From contig OX030970.1 of the NCBI GenBank assembly GCA_943735955.1, positions 6,257,624 to 6,321,623 of the forward strand: DNA of 64,000 bases, written 5' to 3'. The notes under the pieces were generated by a model. That model was not told where the DNA came from. It saw only the letters and a list, made by a program, of their open reading frames with translations, and did not search any database. Shown one piece after another: positions 1 to 13,832 of this stretch (positions are counted from its first letter, which is position 1; each line of letters opens with the position of its first letter). The position numbers and the translations under genes are program-made. This stretch comes from Piscicola geometra. Taxonomy: Eukaryota; Annelida; Clitellata; Hirudinida; Piscicolidae.

Positions 1-3000
1 TGAGATGGAGAGATTTTGAGATAGGGAGATGTTGAGATAGGGAGAGAATGAGATGGGGAAATGTTGAGATGGGGAGATGTTGCGGTGGGAAAGGGTTTAG
101 ATGTTGAAAGGGGGATAAGTTAAGATGAGAAAGCGATGTTATCATTGACATCTCTCCATCTCAATATTTCCCCATCTCAACATCTCTCCATCTCAACCTC
201 TCCCTGTCTCAACCTCTTCCTATCTCAACATCTCCCAATCTCAACATTTCCCTATCTCAACATCTCCCCATCTCATCCTCTCTCCATCTCAATATCTCCC
301 CTTCTCAACATCTCCACATCTCAACTTCTCCCTGTCTCAAACTCTTCCTATCTCAACATCTCCCCATCTCAATATCTCCTCTTCTTAACATCTCCACATC
401 TCAACCTCTCCCTGTCTCAACCTCTTCCTATCTTAACCTCTCCCCATCTCAACATCTTTCCATCTCATCCTCTCCCCATCTCATCCTTTCCCCATCTCAA
501 TATCTCCCCATCTCATCCTCTCCCTGTCTCAACCTCTCCCTGTCTCAACCTTTTCTTATCTCAACAGTTTTTAGAAGATGAGATGTTAAGATGGGGAGAA
601 GTTGGGATGGGGAGAGATTGAGATGGGCATATGTTGAGATGGGGAGATGTTGAAGTGGGGAGAGAATGAGATGGAGAGAGGTTGCGATAGAAAAGGGTTC
701 AGATTTTGAGATGAGGAGATGTTGAGATGGAGAGATGTTGAGAAGGGGAGATGTTAAGATGGGAAGAGTTGAGATGGGGAGATGTTGAGATGGGGAGATG
801 TTGAGATGGGAAGATGTTGCGGTGAGAAAGGGTTTAGATGTTGAAAGGGGGAAATGTTAAGATGAGAAGGCGATGTTATCATTGTGATTGACATCTCTCC
901 ATCTCAATATTTCCCCGTCTCAACATCTCCTCATCTCAACATCTCCTCATCTCAACCTCTCCTCATCTCAACATCTCTCCATCTCAACCTCCCCCTGTCT
1001 CAACCTCTCCCTGTCTAAACCTTTTCTTATCTCAACAGTTTTTAGAAGATGAGATGTTAAGATGGGGAGAAGTTGGGATGGGGAGAGATTGAGATGGGTA
1101 TATGTTGAAATGGGGAGAGAATGAGATGAGGAGAGGTTGCGATATAAAAGGGTTTAGATTTTGAGATAGGGAGATGTTGAGATGGAGAGATGTTGAGATG
1201 GGGAGATGTTGAGATGGGAAGAGTTGAGATGGGGAGATGTTGAGATGGGGAGATTTTGAGATAGAGAGATGTTGAGATGGGGAGAGAAGGAGATGGGGAG
1301 AGGTTGCGATAGAAAAGGATTTAGAAGTTGAGATGGGGAAATGTTGAGATGGGAAGAGTTGAGATGGGGAGATGTTGAGATGGGGAGATGTTGAGATGAG
1401 GAGATTTTGCGATGGGGAGATTTTGAGATTGGGAGATGTTGAGATGGGGAGAGGATGAGATGGGGAGATGTTGAGATGGGGAGATGTTGAGATGGGGAGA
1501 TGTTGAGATGGGGAGATGTTGAGATGGGGAGATGTTGAGATGGGGAGAGGATGAGATAGGGAGATGTTGCGGTGGGAAAGGGTTTATATGTTAAGATGGG
1601 GAGATGTTGAGATGGAGAGTTGTTGAATTTGGGAGATGTTAAGATAATAATCTCTCCATCTAAACACTTTCCCACCGCAACATCTTCCCATCTCATCCTC
1701 TCCCCATCTCAATATCTCTTCATCTCAACATCTCCCCATCTCAACCTTTCCCTGTCTCAACATCTCCCCACTTCAACATCTCCCCATCTCAACATCTCCC
1801 CATCTCAACATCTCCCTATCTCAACCTCTCCCTGTCTCAACCTCTTTCTATCTCAACCTCTCCCCATCTCAACATCTCCCCATCTCAACATTTTCCCATC
1901 TCAACATCTCCCTATCTCATCCTCTCCCCATCTCAATATCTCCCCATCTCAAAATCTCCCCATCTCAACCTCTCCCTGTCTCAACATCTCCCCACTTCAA
2001 CATCTCCCCATCTCAACATCTCCCCATCTCAACATCTCCCTATCTCAACCTCTCCCTGTCTCAACCTCTTCCTATCTCAACCTCTCCCTATCACAACATC
2101 TCCCCATCTCAACATTTCCCTATCTCAAAATCTCCCCTTCTCATCCTCTCCATCTCAACATCACCCCATCTCAACCTCCCCCTGTCTCAACCTCTCCCTG
2201 TCTAAACCTTTTCTTATCTCAACAGTTTTTAGAAGTTGAGATGTTAAGATGGGGAGAAGTTGGGATGGGGAGAGATTGAGATGGGTATATGTTGAGATGG
2301 GGAGATGTTGAAGTGGAGAGAGAATGAGATGGAGAGAGGTTGCGATAGAAAAGGGTTTAGATTTTGAGATGTGGAGATGTTGAGATAGAGAGATGTTGAG
2401 ATGGGGAGATGTTGAGATGGATAGAGTTGAGATGGGGAGATGTTGAGATGGGGAGATTTTGAGATGGGGAGATGTTGAGATGGATAGAGTTGAGATGGGG
2501 AGATGTTGAGATGGATAGAGTTGAGATGGAGAGATGTTGAGATGGGGAGATTTTGAGATGGGGAGATGTTGAAATGGGGAGATGTTGAGATTGGGAGATT
2601 TTGAGATGGGGAGATGTTGAGATGGGGAGATTTTGAGATGGGGAGATGTTGAGATGGATAGAGTTGATTTGGGGAGTTGTTGATATGGGGAGAGAATGAG
2701 ATGTGGAGAGAATGAGATGGGGAGAGGTTGCGATAGAAAAGGGTTTAGATAATGAGATGGGGAGATGTTGAGATGGGAAGAGTTGAGATATGAAGATGTT
2801 GAGATGGGAAGATTTTGAGATGGGGAGATGTTGAGAATGGGAGATGTTGAGATGGGGAGATGTTGAGATGGGGAGAAGTTGGGATCGGGAGAGATTGAGA
2901 TGGGTATATGTTGAGATGGGGAGATGTTGCGGTGGGAAAGGGTTTAGATGTTGAAAGGGGGAAATGTTAAGATGAGAAGGCGATTTTATTATTGTGATTG

Positions 3001-6000
3001 ACATTTCTCCATCTCAATATTTCTTCGTCTCAACATCTCCTCATCTCAACATCTCCTTATCTCAACATCTTCCCATCTCAATATCTCCCTATCTCAACCT
3101 CTTCCTGTCTCAACTTCTTTCTCTCTCAACCTTTTCCCATCTCTTCATCTCAACCTCTCCCTGTCTCAACCTCTTTCTATCTCAACCTCTCCCCATCTCA
3201 ACATCTCCCCATCTCAACATTTTCCCATCTCAACATCTCCCTTTCTCATCCTCTCCCCATCTCAATGTCTCCCCATCTCAACATCTCCCCATCTCAACTC
3301 TTTCCATCTCAACATCTCCCCATCTCAACCTCTCCCTGTCTCAACCTCTCCTTGTCTCAACCTTTTCTTATCTCAACAGTTTTTAGAAGTTGAGATGTTA
3401 AGATGGGGAGAAGTTGGGATGGGGAGAGATTGAGATGGGTATATGTTGAGATGGGGAGATGTTGAAGTGGGGAGATGTTGAGATGGAGAGAGGTTGCGAT
3501 CGAAAAGGGTTTAGATGTTGAGATGGGGAGATGTTGAGATGGGGAGATGTTGAGATGGGGAGATGTTGAGATGGGGAGAAGTTGGGATAGGGAGAGATTG
3601 AGATGGGTATATGTTGAGATATGGAGATGTTGAAGTGGGGAGAGAATGAGATGGTGAGAGGTTGCGATAGAAAAGGGTTTAGATTTTGAGATGGGGAGAT
3701 GTTGAGATGGAGAGATGTTGAGATGGGGAGATGTTGAGATGGAAAGAGTTGAGATGGGGAGATGTTGAGATGGGGAGATTTTTAGATGGGGAGATGTTGA
3801 GATGGGGAGATGTTGAGATGGGGAGATGTTGCGGTGGGAAAAAGTTTAGATGTTGAAAGGGGGAAATGTTAAGATGAGAAGGCGATTTTATCATTGTGAT
3901 TGACATCTCTCCATCTCAATATTTCTTCGTCTCAAGATCTCCCCATCTCAACATCTTCTTATCTCAACATCTTCCCATCTCAATATCTCTCTATCTCAAC
4001 CTCTTCCTGTCTCAACTTCTTTCTCTCTCAACCTTTTCCCATCTCTTCATCTCAACCTCTCCCTGTCTCAACCTCTTTCTATCTCAACCTCTCCCCATCT
4101 CAACATCTCCCCATCTCAACATTTTCCCATCTCAACATATCCCCATCTCAACCTCTCCCCATCTCAATATCTCCCTATCTCAACATCTCCCTATCTCAAC
4201 CTCTCCCTGTCTCAAACTCTTCCTATCTTAACCTCTCCCCATCACATCATCTCCCCATCTCAACATCTCCCCATCTCAACATCTCCCTACCTCATTCTTT
4301 CCCCATCTCAACATCTTCAGATGAGAAGGCGATGTTATCATTGTGATTAACATCTCTCCATCTCAATATTTTCCCGTCTCAACATTTCCCCATCTCAACA
4401 TCTCCTTATCTCAACATCTTCCCATCTCAATATCTCCCTATCTCAACCTCTTCCTGACTTAACTTCTTCCTCTCTCAACCTTTTCTTATCTCCCCATCTC
4501 AACCTCTCCCTGTCTCAATCTCTTCCTATCTCAACCTCTCCATATCACAACATCTCCCCATCTCAACATTTCCCCATCTCAACATCTCCCCTTCTCAACC
4601 TCTCCCTGTCTTAACCTCTTCCTATCTTAACCTGTCCCCATCTCAACATCTCCCCATCTCAACATCTTTCCATCTCATCCTCTCCCCATCTCATCCTCTC
4701 TCCATCTCAATATCTCCCCATCTCATCCTCTCCCTGTCTCAACCTCTCCCTGTCTCAACCTTTCCCTGTCTCAACAGTTTTTAGAAGATGAGATGTTGGA
4801 ATGGGGAGATGTTGAAATGAGGAGATTTCGAGATGGAGAGATGTTGAGATGGGGAGAGGATGAGATGGGGAGATGTTGAGATGGAGAGATTTTGAGATAG
4901 GGAGATGTTGAGATGGGGAGAGAATGAGATGGGGAAATGTTGAGATGGGGAGATGTTGCGGTGGGAAAGGTTTTAGATGTTGAAAGGGGGATAAGTTAAG
5001 ATGAGAAAGCGATGTTATCATTGACATCTCTCCATCTCAATATTTCCCCATCTCAACATCTCCCTGTCTCAACCTCTCCCTGTCTCAACCTTTTCTTATC
5101 TCAACAGTTTTTAGAAGATGAGATGTTAAGATGGGGAGAAGTTGGGATGGGGAGAGATTGAGATGGGTATATGTTGAAATGGGGAGAGAATGAGATGGGG
5201 AGAGGTTGCGATATAAAAGGGTTTAGATTTTGAGATAGGGAGATGTTGAGATGGAGAGATGTTGAGATGGGGAGATGTTCAGATGGGAAGAGTTGAGATG
5301 GGGAGATGTTGAGATGGGGAGATTTTGAGATAGAGAGATGTTGAGATAGAGAGATGTTGAGATGGGGAGAGAATGAGATGGGGAGAGGTTGAGATGGGGA
5401 GATGTTGAGATGGGGAGATGTTGAGATGGGGAGATGTTGAGATGGGGAGATGTTGAGATGAGGAGATTTTGCGATGGGGAGATTTTGAGATGGGGAGATT
5501 TTGAGATTGGGAGATGTTGAGATGGGGAGAGGATGAGATGGGGAGATGTTGAGATGGTTTAGATGTTGAGATGGGGAGATGTTGAGATAGGGAGAGAATG
5601 AGATGGGGAGAGGTTGCGATAGAAAAGGGTTTAGATGTTGAGATGGGGATATTTGAGATGGGAAGAGTTGAGATGGGGCGATGTTGAGATGAATAGATGT
5701 TGAGATGGGGAGATGTTGAGATGGGAAGAGTTGAGATGGGGAGATGTTGAGATGAGGAGATGTTGAGATGGAGAGATGTTGAGATGGGAAGAGTTGAGAT
5801 GGGGAGATGTTGAGATGGGGAGATGTTGAGATGGGGAGATGTTGAAATGAGGAGATGTTGAGATGGGGAAATGTTGAGATGGGAAGATGTTGAGATGGGG
5901 AGATGTTGAGATGAGGAGATTTTGCGATAGGGAGATTTTGAGATAGGGAGATGATGATATGGGCAGATTTTGAGATGGAGAGATGTTGAGATGGGAAGAT

Positions 6001-8530
6001 GTTGAGATGGGAAGATTTTGAGATGGGGAGATGTTGAGATGGGAAGATGTTGAGATGGGGAGATGTTGAGATGGGGAGATGTTGCGGTGGGAAAGGGTTT
6101 AGATGTTGAAAGGGGGAAACGTTAAGATGAGAAGGCGATTTTATCATTGTGATTGACATCTCCCCATCTCAATATTTTCCCGTCTCAACATCTCCTTATC
6201 TCATCCTCTCCTCATCTCAACATCTCCCCATCTCAACCTCTCCCTGTCTCAACTTCTCCCTGTCTCAACCTTTTCTTATCTCAACAGTTTTTAGAAGATG
6301 AGATGTTAAGATGGGGAGAAGTTGGGATGGGGAGAGATTGAGATGGGTATATGTTGAAATGGGGAGAGAATGAGATGGGGAGAGGTTGCGATATAAAAGG
6401 GTTTAGATTTTGAGATAGGGAGATGTTGAGATGGAGAGAAGTTGAGATGGGGAGATGTTCAGATGGGAAGAGTTGAGATGGGGAGATGTTGAGATGGGAA
6501 AGGGTTTAGATGTTGAAAGGGGGATAAGTTAAGATGAGAAAGCGATGTTATCATTGACATCTCTCCATCTCAATATTTCCCCATCTCAACATCTCTCCAT
6601 CTCAACCTCTCCCTGTCTCAACCTCTTCCTATCTCAACATCTCCCAATCTCAACATTTCCCTATCTCAACATCTCCCCATCTCATCCTCTCCCCATCTCA
6701 ATATCTCCCCTTCTCAACATCTCCACATCTCAACTTCTCCCTGTCTCAAACTCTTCCTATCTCAACATCTCCCCATCTCAATATCTCCTCTTCTTAACAT
6801 CTCCACATCTCAACCTCTCCCTGTCTCAACCTCTTCCTATCTTAACCTCTCCCCATATCAACATCTCCCCATCTCAACATCTTTCCATCTCATCTTCTCC
6901 CCATCTCATCCTCTCCCCATCTCAACATCTCCCCATCTCAATCTCTCCCTGTCTCAACCTCTCCCTGTCTCAACCTTTTCTTATCTCAACAGTTTTTAGA
7001 AGATGAGATGTTAAGATGGGGAGAAGTTGGGAAGGGGAGAGATTGAGATGGGCATATGTTGAGATGAGGAGATGTTGAGATGGGGAGAGGTTGGGATGTG
7101 AAGAGTTGAGATGGGGAGATGTTGAGATGGGGAGATGTTGAGATGGGGAGATGTTGAGATAGGGAGATGTTGAGATGGGGAGATGTTGAGATGGGGAGAT
7201 GTTGAGATGGGAAGAGTTGAGATGAGGAGATGTTGAGATGAAGAGATGTTGAGAAGGGGAGATGTTAAGATGGGAAGAGTTGAGATGGGGAGATGTTGAG
7301 ATGGGGAGATGTTGAGATGGGGAGATGTTGAGATGGGGAGAGTTGAGATGGGGAGATGTTGAGATGGGGAGATTTTGAGATAGAGAGATGTTGAGATGGG
7401 GAGAGAATGAGATGGGGAGAGGTTGCGATAGAAAAGGGTTTAGAAGTTGAGATATGGAAATGTTGAGATGGGAAGAGTTGAGATGGGGAGATGTTGAGAT
7501 GGGGAGATGTTGAGATGGGGAGATGTTGAAATGGGGAGAGGTTGCGATATAAAAGGGTTTAGATTTTGAGATAGGGAGATGTTGAGATGGAGAGATGTTG
7601 AGATGGGGAGATGTTAAGATGGGAAGAGTTGAGATGGGGAGATGTTGAGATGGGGAGATTTTGAGATAGAGAGATGTTGAGATGGGGAGAGAATGAGATG
7701 GGGAGAGGTTGCGATAGAAAAGGGTTTAGAAGTTGAGATATGGAAATGTTGAGATGGGAAGAGTTGAGATGGGGAGATGTTGAGATGGGGAGATGTTGAG
7801 ATGGGGAGATGTTGAGATGGGGAGATGTTGAGATGAGGAGATTTTGCGATGGGGAGATTTTGAGATGGGGAGATTTTGAGATTGGGAGATGTTGAGATGG
7901 GGAGAGGATGAGATGGGGAGATGTTGAGATGGTTTAGATGTTGAGATGGGGAGATGTTGAGATAGGGAGAGAATGAGATGGGGAGAGGTTGCGATAGAAA
8001 AGGGTTTAGATGTTGAGATGGGGATATTTGAGATGGGAAGAGTTGAGATGGGGCGATGTTGAGATGAATAGATGTTGAGATGGGGAGATGTTGAGATGGG
8101 AAGAGTTGAGATGGGGAGATGTTGAGATGAGGAGATGTTGAGATGGAGAGATGTTGAGATGGGAAGAGTTGAGATGGGGAGATGTTGAGATGGGGAGATG
8201 TTGAGATGGGGAGATGTTGAGATGAGGAGATGTTGAGATGGGGAAATGTTGAGATGGGAAGATGTTGAGATGGGGAGATGTTGAGATGAGGAGATTTTGC
8301 GATAGGGAGATTTTGAGATGGGGAGAGGATGATATGGGGAGATTTTGAGATGGAGAGATGTTGAGATGGGAAGATGTTGAGATGGGAAGATTTTGAGATG
8401 GGGAGATGTTGAGATGGGAAGATGTTGAGATGGGGAGATGTTGAGATGGGGAGATGTTGCGGTGGGAAAGGGTTTAGATGTTGAAAGGGGGAAACGTTAA
8501 GATGATAAGGCGATTTTATCGTTGTGATTG
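1..8530. repeat. Array segment 1: short mixed blocks
   Basis: This segment switches often. Approximate Y blocks on the + strand are 145-575, 890-1035, 1650-2225, 3000-3380, 3900-4785 (interrupted near 4,320), 5025-5105, 6150-6290 and 6555-6990. The stretches between are R blocks; the longest is 6995-8525. Two internal duplications are visible. About 121-620 resembles 6530-7006, and about 5,500-6,150 resembles 7,870-8,530 at an offset near 2,375 bp. Both pairs differ by scattered substitutions and small unit indels. No gene is seen. Confidence 0.85.
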
Positions 8531-11520
8531 ACATCTCCCCATCTCAATATTTTCCCGTCTCAACATCTCCTTATCTCATCCTCTCCTCATCTCAACATCT
8601 CCCCATCTCAACCTCTCCCCATTTCAACATCTCCCTATCTCAACATCTCCCCATTTCAACATCTCCTCCTCTCAACATCTCCCCATCTCAACATCTCCCA
8701 AACTCAACATCGCTCCATCTCAACATCTCCCCATCTCAACTCTTCCCATCTCAACATCTCCCCCTCTCAACACCCTCATTTCAATAACTCCCCATCTCAA
8801 CTCATCCCATCCCAACATCTCCCCCTCTCAACACCCTCATTTCAATATATCCCCATCTCAACTCTTCCCATCTCAACATCTTCCCATCTCAACATCTCCC
8901 CATCTCAAAATCTAAACCCTTCCCCACCGCAACATCTCCCCATCTCATCCTCTCCCCATCTCAACATCTCCCCATCTCAACATCTCCCCATCTCCCCATC
9001 TCAACTCTTCCCATCTCAACATCTCCCCCTCTCAACACCCTCATTTCAATATCTCCCCATCTCAACTCTTCCCATCCCAACATCTCCCCCTCTCAACACC
9101 CTCATTTCAATATCTCCCCATCTCAACTCTTCCCATCTCAACATCTTCCCATCTCAACATCTCCCCATCTCAACATCTCCCCATCTCAACTCTTCCTATC
9201 TCAACATCTTCCCATCTCAACATCTCCCCATCTCAACATCTCCCCATCTCAACTCTTCCCATCTCAACATCTCCCCATCTCAACATCTAAACCCTTTTCT
9301 ATCGCAACCTCTCCCTATTTCATTCTATCCCCATCTCAACATCTCCCCATCTCAACATCTCCCCATCTCAACTCTTCCCATCTCAACATCTCCCCACTTC
9401 AACATCTCCCTATCTCAACATCTCCCCATCTCAACATTTCCCCATCTCAATCTCTCCCCATCCCAACTTCTCCCCATCTTAACATCTCATCTTCTAAAAA
9501 CTGTTGAGATAAGAAAAGGTTGAGACAGGGAGAGGTTGAGACAGGGAGAGGTTGAGATGGAGAGATGATGAGATGAAGAGAGGTTAAGATAAGAAGAGGT
9601 TGAGACAGGGAGAGGTTGAGGTGGGGAGATATTGAGATGGGGAGATGTCAATCACAATAATAACATCGCCTTCTCATCTTAACATTTCCCCCTTTCAACA
9701 TCTGAACCCTTTCGCACCGTAACATCTCCCCATCTCAACATCTCCCCATCTCAACTCTTCCCATCTCAGACAGGGAGAGGTTGAGATGGGGAGATGTTGA
9801 GATGGGGAGATATTGAGATGGGGAGATATTGAGATGGGGAGAGGATTAGATAGGAAGAGGTTGAGACAAGGAGAGGTTGAGATGGGGAGATGGAAAAGGT
9901 TGAGAGAGGAAGAAGTTGAGACAGGAAGAGGTTGAGATAGGGAGATATTGAGATGGGAAGATGTGGAGATAAGGAGATGTTGAGATGAGGAGATGTTGAG
10001 ACGGGGAAATATTGAGATGGAGAGATGTCAATCACAATGATAACATCGCCTTCTCATCTTAACATTTCCCCCTTTCAACATCTGAACCCTTTCCCACCGT
10101 AACATCTCCCCATCTCAACATCTCCCCATCTCAACTCTTCCCATCTGAACATCTCCCCATCTCAACATCTCCTCATCTCAACATCTCCCCATCTCAACTC
10201 TTCCCATCTCAAATATCCCCATCTCAACATCTAAACCCTTTTCTATCGCAACCTCTCCCCATCTCATTCTCTCCCTATCTCAACATCTCCCCATCTCAAC
10301 ATCTCCCCATCTCAACATCTCCCCATCTCAACATCTCCCCATCTCAACATCTCCCCATCTCAAAATCTCCTCATCTCAAAATGTCCTCATCTCAACATCT
10401 TCCCATCTCAACATCTCCCTATCTCAACATCTCCCCATCTCAACATCTCCCCATTTCAACATCTCCCCCTCTCAACATCTCCCCATCTCAACATCTCCCA
10501 AACTCAACATCGCTCCATCTCAACCTCTCCCCATCTCAAAATCTAAACCCTTCCCCACCGCAACATCTCCCCATCTCATCCTCTCCCCATCTCAACATCT
10601 CCCCATCTCAACATCTCCCCATCTCAACTCTTCCCATCTCAACATCTCCCCCTCTCAACACACTCATCTCAATATCTCACCATCTCAACTCTTCCCATCC
10701 CAACATCTCCCCATCTCAACTCTTCCCATCTCAACATCTTTCCATCTCAACATCTCCCCATCTCCCCATCTCAACTCTTCCCATCTCAACATCTCCCCAT
10801 CTCAACATCTAAACCCTTTTCTATCGCAACCTCTCCCTATTTCATTCTATCCCCATCTCAACATCTCCCCATCTCAACATCTCCCCATCTCAACTCTTCC
10901 CATCTCAACATCTCCCCATCTCAACATCTCCCCATCTCAACTCTTCCCATCTCAACATCTCTCCATCTCATCATCTCCCTATCTCAACATCTCCCCATCT
11001 CAACATCTCCCCATCTCATCATCTCCCTATCTCAACATCTCCCCATCTCAACATCTCCCCATCTCAACTCTTCCCATCTCAACATCTCCCCATCTCAACA
11101 TCTCTGCATCTCAACATCTCCCCATCTCAAAATCTAAACCCTTTTCTATCGCTACCTCTCTCCATCTCAACCCCCCCCTGTCTCAACCTCTCCCTGTCTC
11201 AACCTTTTCTTATCTCAACAGTTTTTAGAAGATGAGATGTTAAGATGGAGAGATGTTGAGATGGGGAGAGGTTAAGATAAGAAGAGGTTGAGACAGGGAG
11301 AGGTTGAGATGGGGAGATGTTGAGACAGGGAGAGGTTGAGATGGAGAGATGTTGAGATGGGGAGAGGTTAAGATAAGAAGAGGTTGAGACAGGGAGAGGT
11401 TGAGATGGGGAGATGTGGAGATGGGGAGATATTGAAATGGGGAGAGGATGAGATGGGGAGATGTTGAGATAAGGAAATGTTGAGATGGGGAGATGTTGAG
11501 ATGGGGAGATGTCAATCACA
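8531..11520. repeat. Array segment 2: inverted higher-order segment
   Basis: Y blocks cover about 8530-9500, 9655-9765, 10,030-11,225; R blocks cover 9505-9650, 9766-10,030 and 11,226-11,515. Junction sequences near 9,646, 10,028 and 11,512 are the reverse complement of the usual R-to-Y junction (they read ATGTCAATCACAAT, then AACATCGCCTTC). The order of landmark units, AACATTTCCCCCTTT then AACCCTTTCGCACCG, is also reversed. The simplest reading is that this part of the array was inverted as a block. No gene is seen. Confidence 0.8.
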
Positions 11521-13036
11521 ATAATAACATCGCCTTCTCATCTTAACATTTCCCTCTTTCCACGTCTAAACCCTTTCCCACCGCAACATCTCCCCATCTC
11601 AACATCTCCCCATCTCAACATCTCCCCATCTCAAGTCTTCCCATCTCAACATCTTCCCATCTCAACATCTCTCTATCTCAACATCTAAACCCTTTCCCAC
11701 CGCAACATCTCCCCATCTCAACATTTCTCCGTCGCAACATCTCTCCATCTCAACATTTCCCCATCTCAATATCTCCCCATCTCAACATCTCCCTATCTCA
11801 ACCTCTCCCTGTCTCAACCTTTTCCTATCTCAACCTCTCCCCATCACAACATCTCCCCATCTCAACATCTCCCTATCTCAACCTCTCCCTGTCTCAACCT
11901 CTTCCTATCTCAACCTCTCCCCATCTCAACATCTCTCCATCTCAACCTCCCCCTGTCTCAACCTCTCCCTGTCTAAACCTTTTCTTATCTCAACAGTTTT
12001 TAGAAGTTGAGATGTTAAGATGGGGAGAAGTTGGGATGGGGAGAGATTGAGATGGGGAAATGTTGAGATGGGTATATGTTGAAGTGGGGAGAGAATGAGA
12101 TGGGGAGAGGTTGCGATAGAAAAGGGTTCAGATTTTGAGATAAGGAGATGTTGAGATGGAGAGATGTTGAGATAGGGAGAGGTTGAGATGGGAAGAGTTG
12201 AAATGGGGAGATGTTGAGATGGGGATATGTTGAGATGGGGAGATGTTGAGATGGGGAGATGTTGAGATGGGGAGAGAATGAAATGGGGAGAGGTTGCGAT
12301 AGAAAAGGGTTTAGATGTTGAGATGGGGAGATATTGAGATGGGAAGAGTTGAGATAGGGAGATGTTGAGATGGGGAGATGTTGAGATGGGAAGAGTTGAG
12401 ATAGGGAGATGTTGAGATGGGGAGATGTTGAGATGGGAAGATGTTGAGATGGGAAGAGTTGAGATGATGAGATGTTGGGATGGGAAGAGTTGAGATGGGG
12501 AGATGTTGAGATGGGGGTGTTGAGAGGGGGAGATGTTGAGATGGGAAGAGTTGAGATGGGGAGTTGTTGAGATGGGAAGATGTTGAGATGGGGAGAGAAT
12601 GAGATGGGGAGATGTTGCGGTGGGGAAGGGTATAGATGTTGAGATGGGGAGAGGTTGAGATGGAAAGATGTTGAGTTTGGGAGATGTTGAGATGGGGAGA
12701 TGTTGAGAGGGGGAGATGTTTAGATAGGAAGAGTTGAGATGGGGAGATGTTGAAATGGGGAGATGTTGAGATGAGGACATTTTGAGATGAGGAGATTTTG
12801 AGATGGGGAGATGTTGAGATGGGGAGATTTTGAGATGAGGAGATGTTGAGATGGGGAGAGAATGAAATAGGGAGATGTTGCGGTGAGAAAGGGTTTATAT
12901 GTTGACATGAGGAGATGTTGAGATGGAGAGATGTTGAGATTGGGAGATGTTGTAATGGGGAGATGTTGAGATGGGGAGATGTTGAGATGGGGAGATGTTA
13001 CGGTGGGAAAGGGTTTAGATGTTGAAAGGGAAAAAT

Positions 13037-13080
13037 GTTAAGATGAGAAGGCGATGTTATCATTGTGATTGACATCTCTC
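13037..13080. repeat. R-to-Y junction hairpin (type example)
   Basis: This is the usual point where a purine block turns into a pyrimidine block. It contains GATGT at 13,053-13,057 and ACATC at 13,072-13,076 as outer arms, and ATCA-TTG-TGAT inside. A two-part stem-loop is therefore possible. It is preceded by AAATGTTAAGATGAGAAGGC. The same core is seen near 871, 2981, 3881, 8510, 14,743, 15,885, 17,683, 19,165, 20,455, 21,943, 23,528, 24,818, 26,780, 28,758, 30,385, 31,856, 34,184, 36,528, 38,173, 38,889, 40,580, 41,472, 43,140, 47,745, 50,670 and 52,735, and inverted near 9,646, 10,028 and 11,512. Confidence 0.85.
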
Positions 13081-13794
13081 CATCTCAATATTTCCCCGTC
13101 TCAACATCTCAACATCTCCTTATCTCAACATCTTCCCATCTCAATATCTCCCTATCTCAACCTCTTCCTGTCTCAACTTCTTCCTCTCTCAACCTTTTAC
13201 CATCTCCCCATCTCAACCTCTCCCTGTCTCAACCTCTTCCTATCTCATCCTCTCCCCATCTCAATATCTCTCCATCTCAACATCTCCCCATCTCAACCTC
13301 TTCCTGTCTCAACCTCTTCCTATCTCATTCTCTCCCCATCTCAACATCTCCCCATCTCAAAATCTCCCCATCTCAACATCTCCCCATCACAACATCTCCT
13401 TATCTCATACTCTCCCCATCTCAACATCTCCCCATCTCAACATCTCCCCATCTCAAAATCTCCCCATCTCAACATCTCCCCCTCTCAAAATTTCCCCATC
13501 TCAACATCTTCCCATCTCATCCTTTTCCCATCTCAACATCTCCCCATCTCAACATCTCCCCATCTCAAAATCTCCCCATCTCATCCTCTCTCCATCTCAA
13601 TATCTCCCCATCTCAACATCTCCCCATCTCAACCTCTCCCTGTCTCAACCTCTTCCTATCTCAACCTCTCCCCATCACAACATCTCCCTATCTCAACATT
13701 TCCCCATCTCAACATCTCCCCTTCTCATCCTCTCCATCTCAACATCCTCTCCATCTCAACCTCCCCCTGTCTCAACCTCTCCCTGTCTTAACCT

Positions 13795-13832
13795 TTTCTT
13801 ATCTCAACAGTTTTTAGAAGTTGAGATGTTAA
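13795..13832. repeat. Y-to-R junction hairpin (type example)
   Basis: The usual point where a pyrimidine block turns into a purine block. Arms ATCTCAAC (13,801-13,808) and GTTGAGAT (13,820-13,827) are perfect complements around the 11-base loop AGTTTTTAGAA. The loop is not satellite-like and is conserved in most copies, for example near 565, 1040, 2225, 3380, 5105, 12,000, 18,250, 22,613, 25,850, 27,505, 29,420, 33,240 and 35,568. It appears inverted near 9,490 (TTCTAAAAACTGTTGAGAT). Confidence 0.85.
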
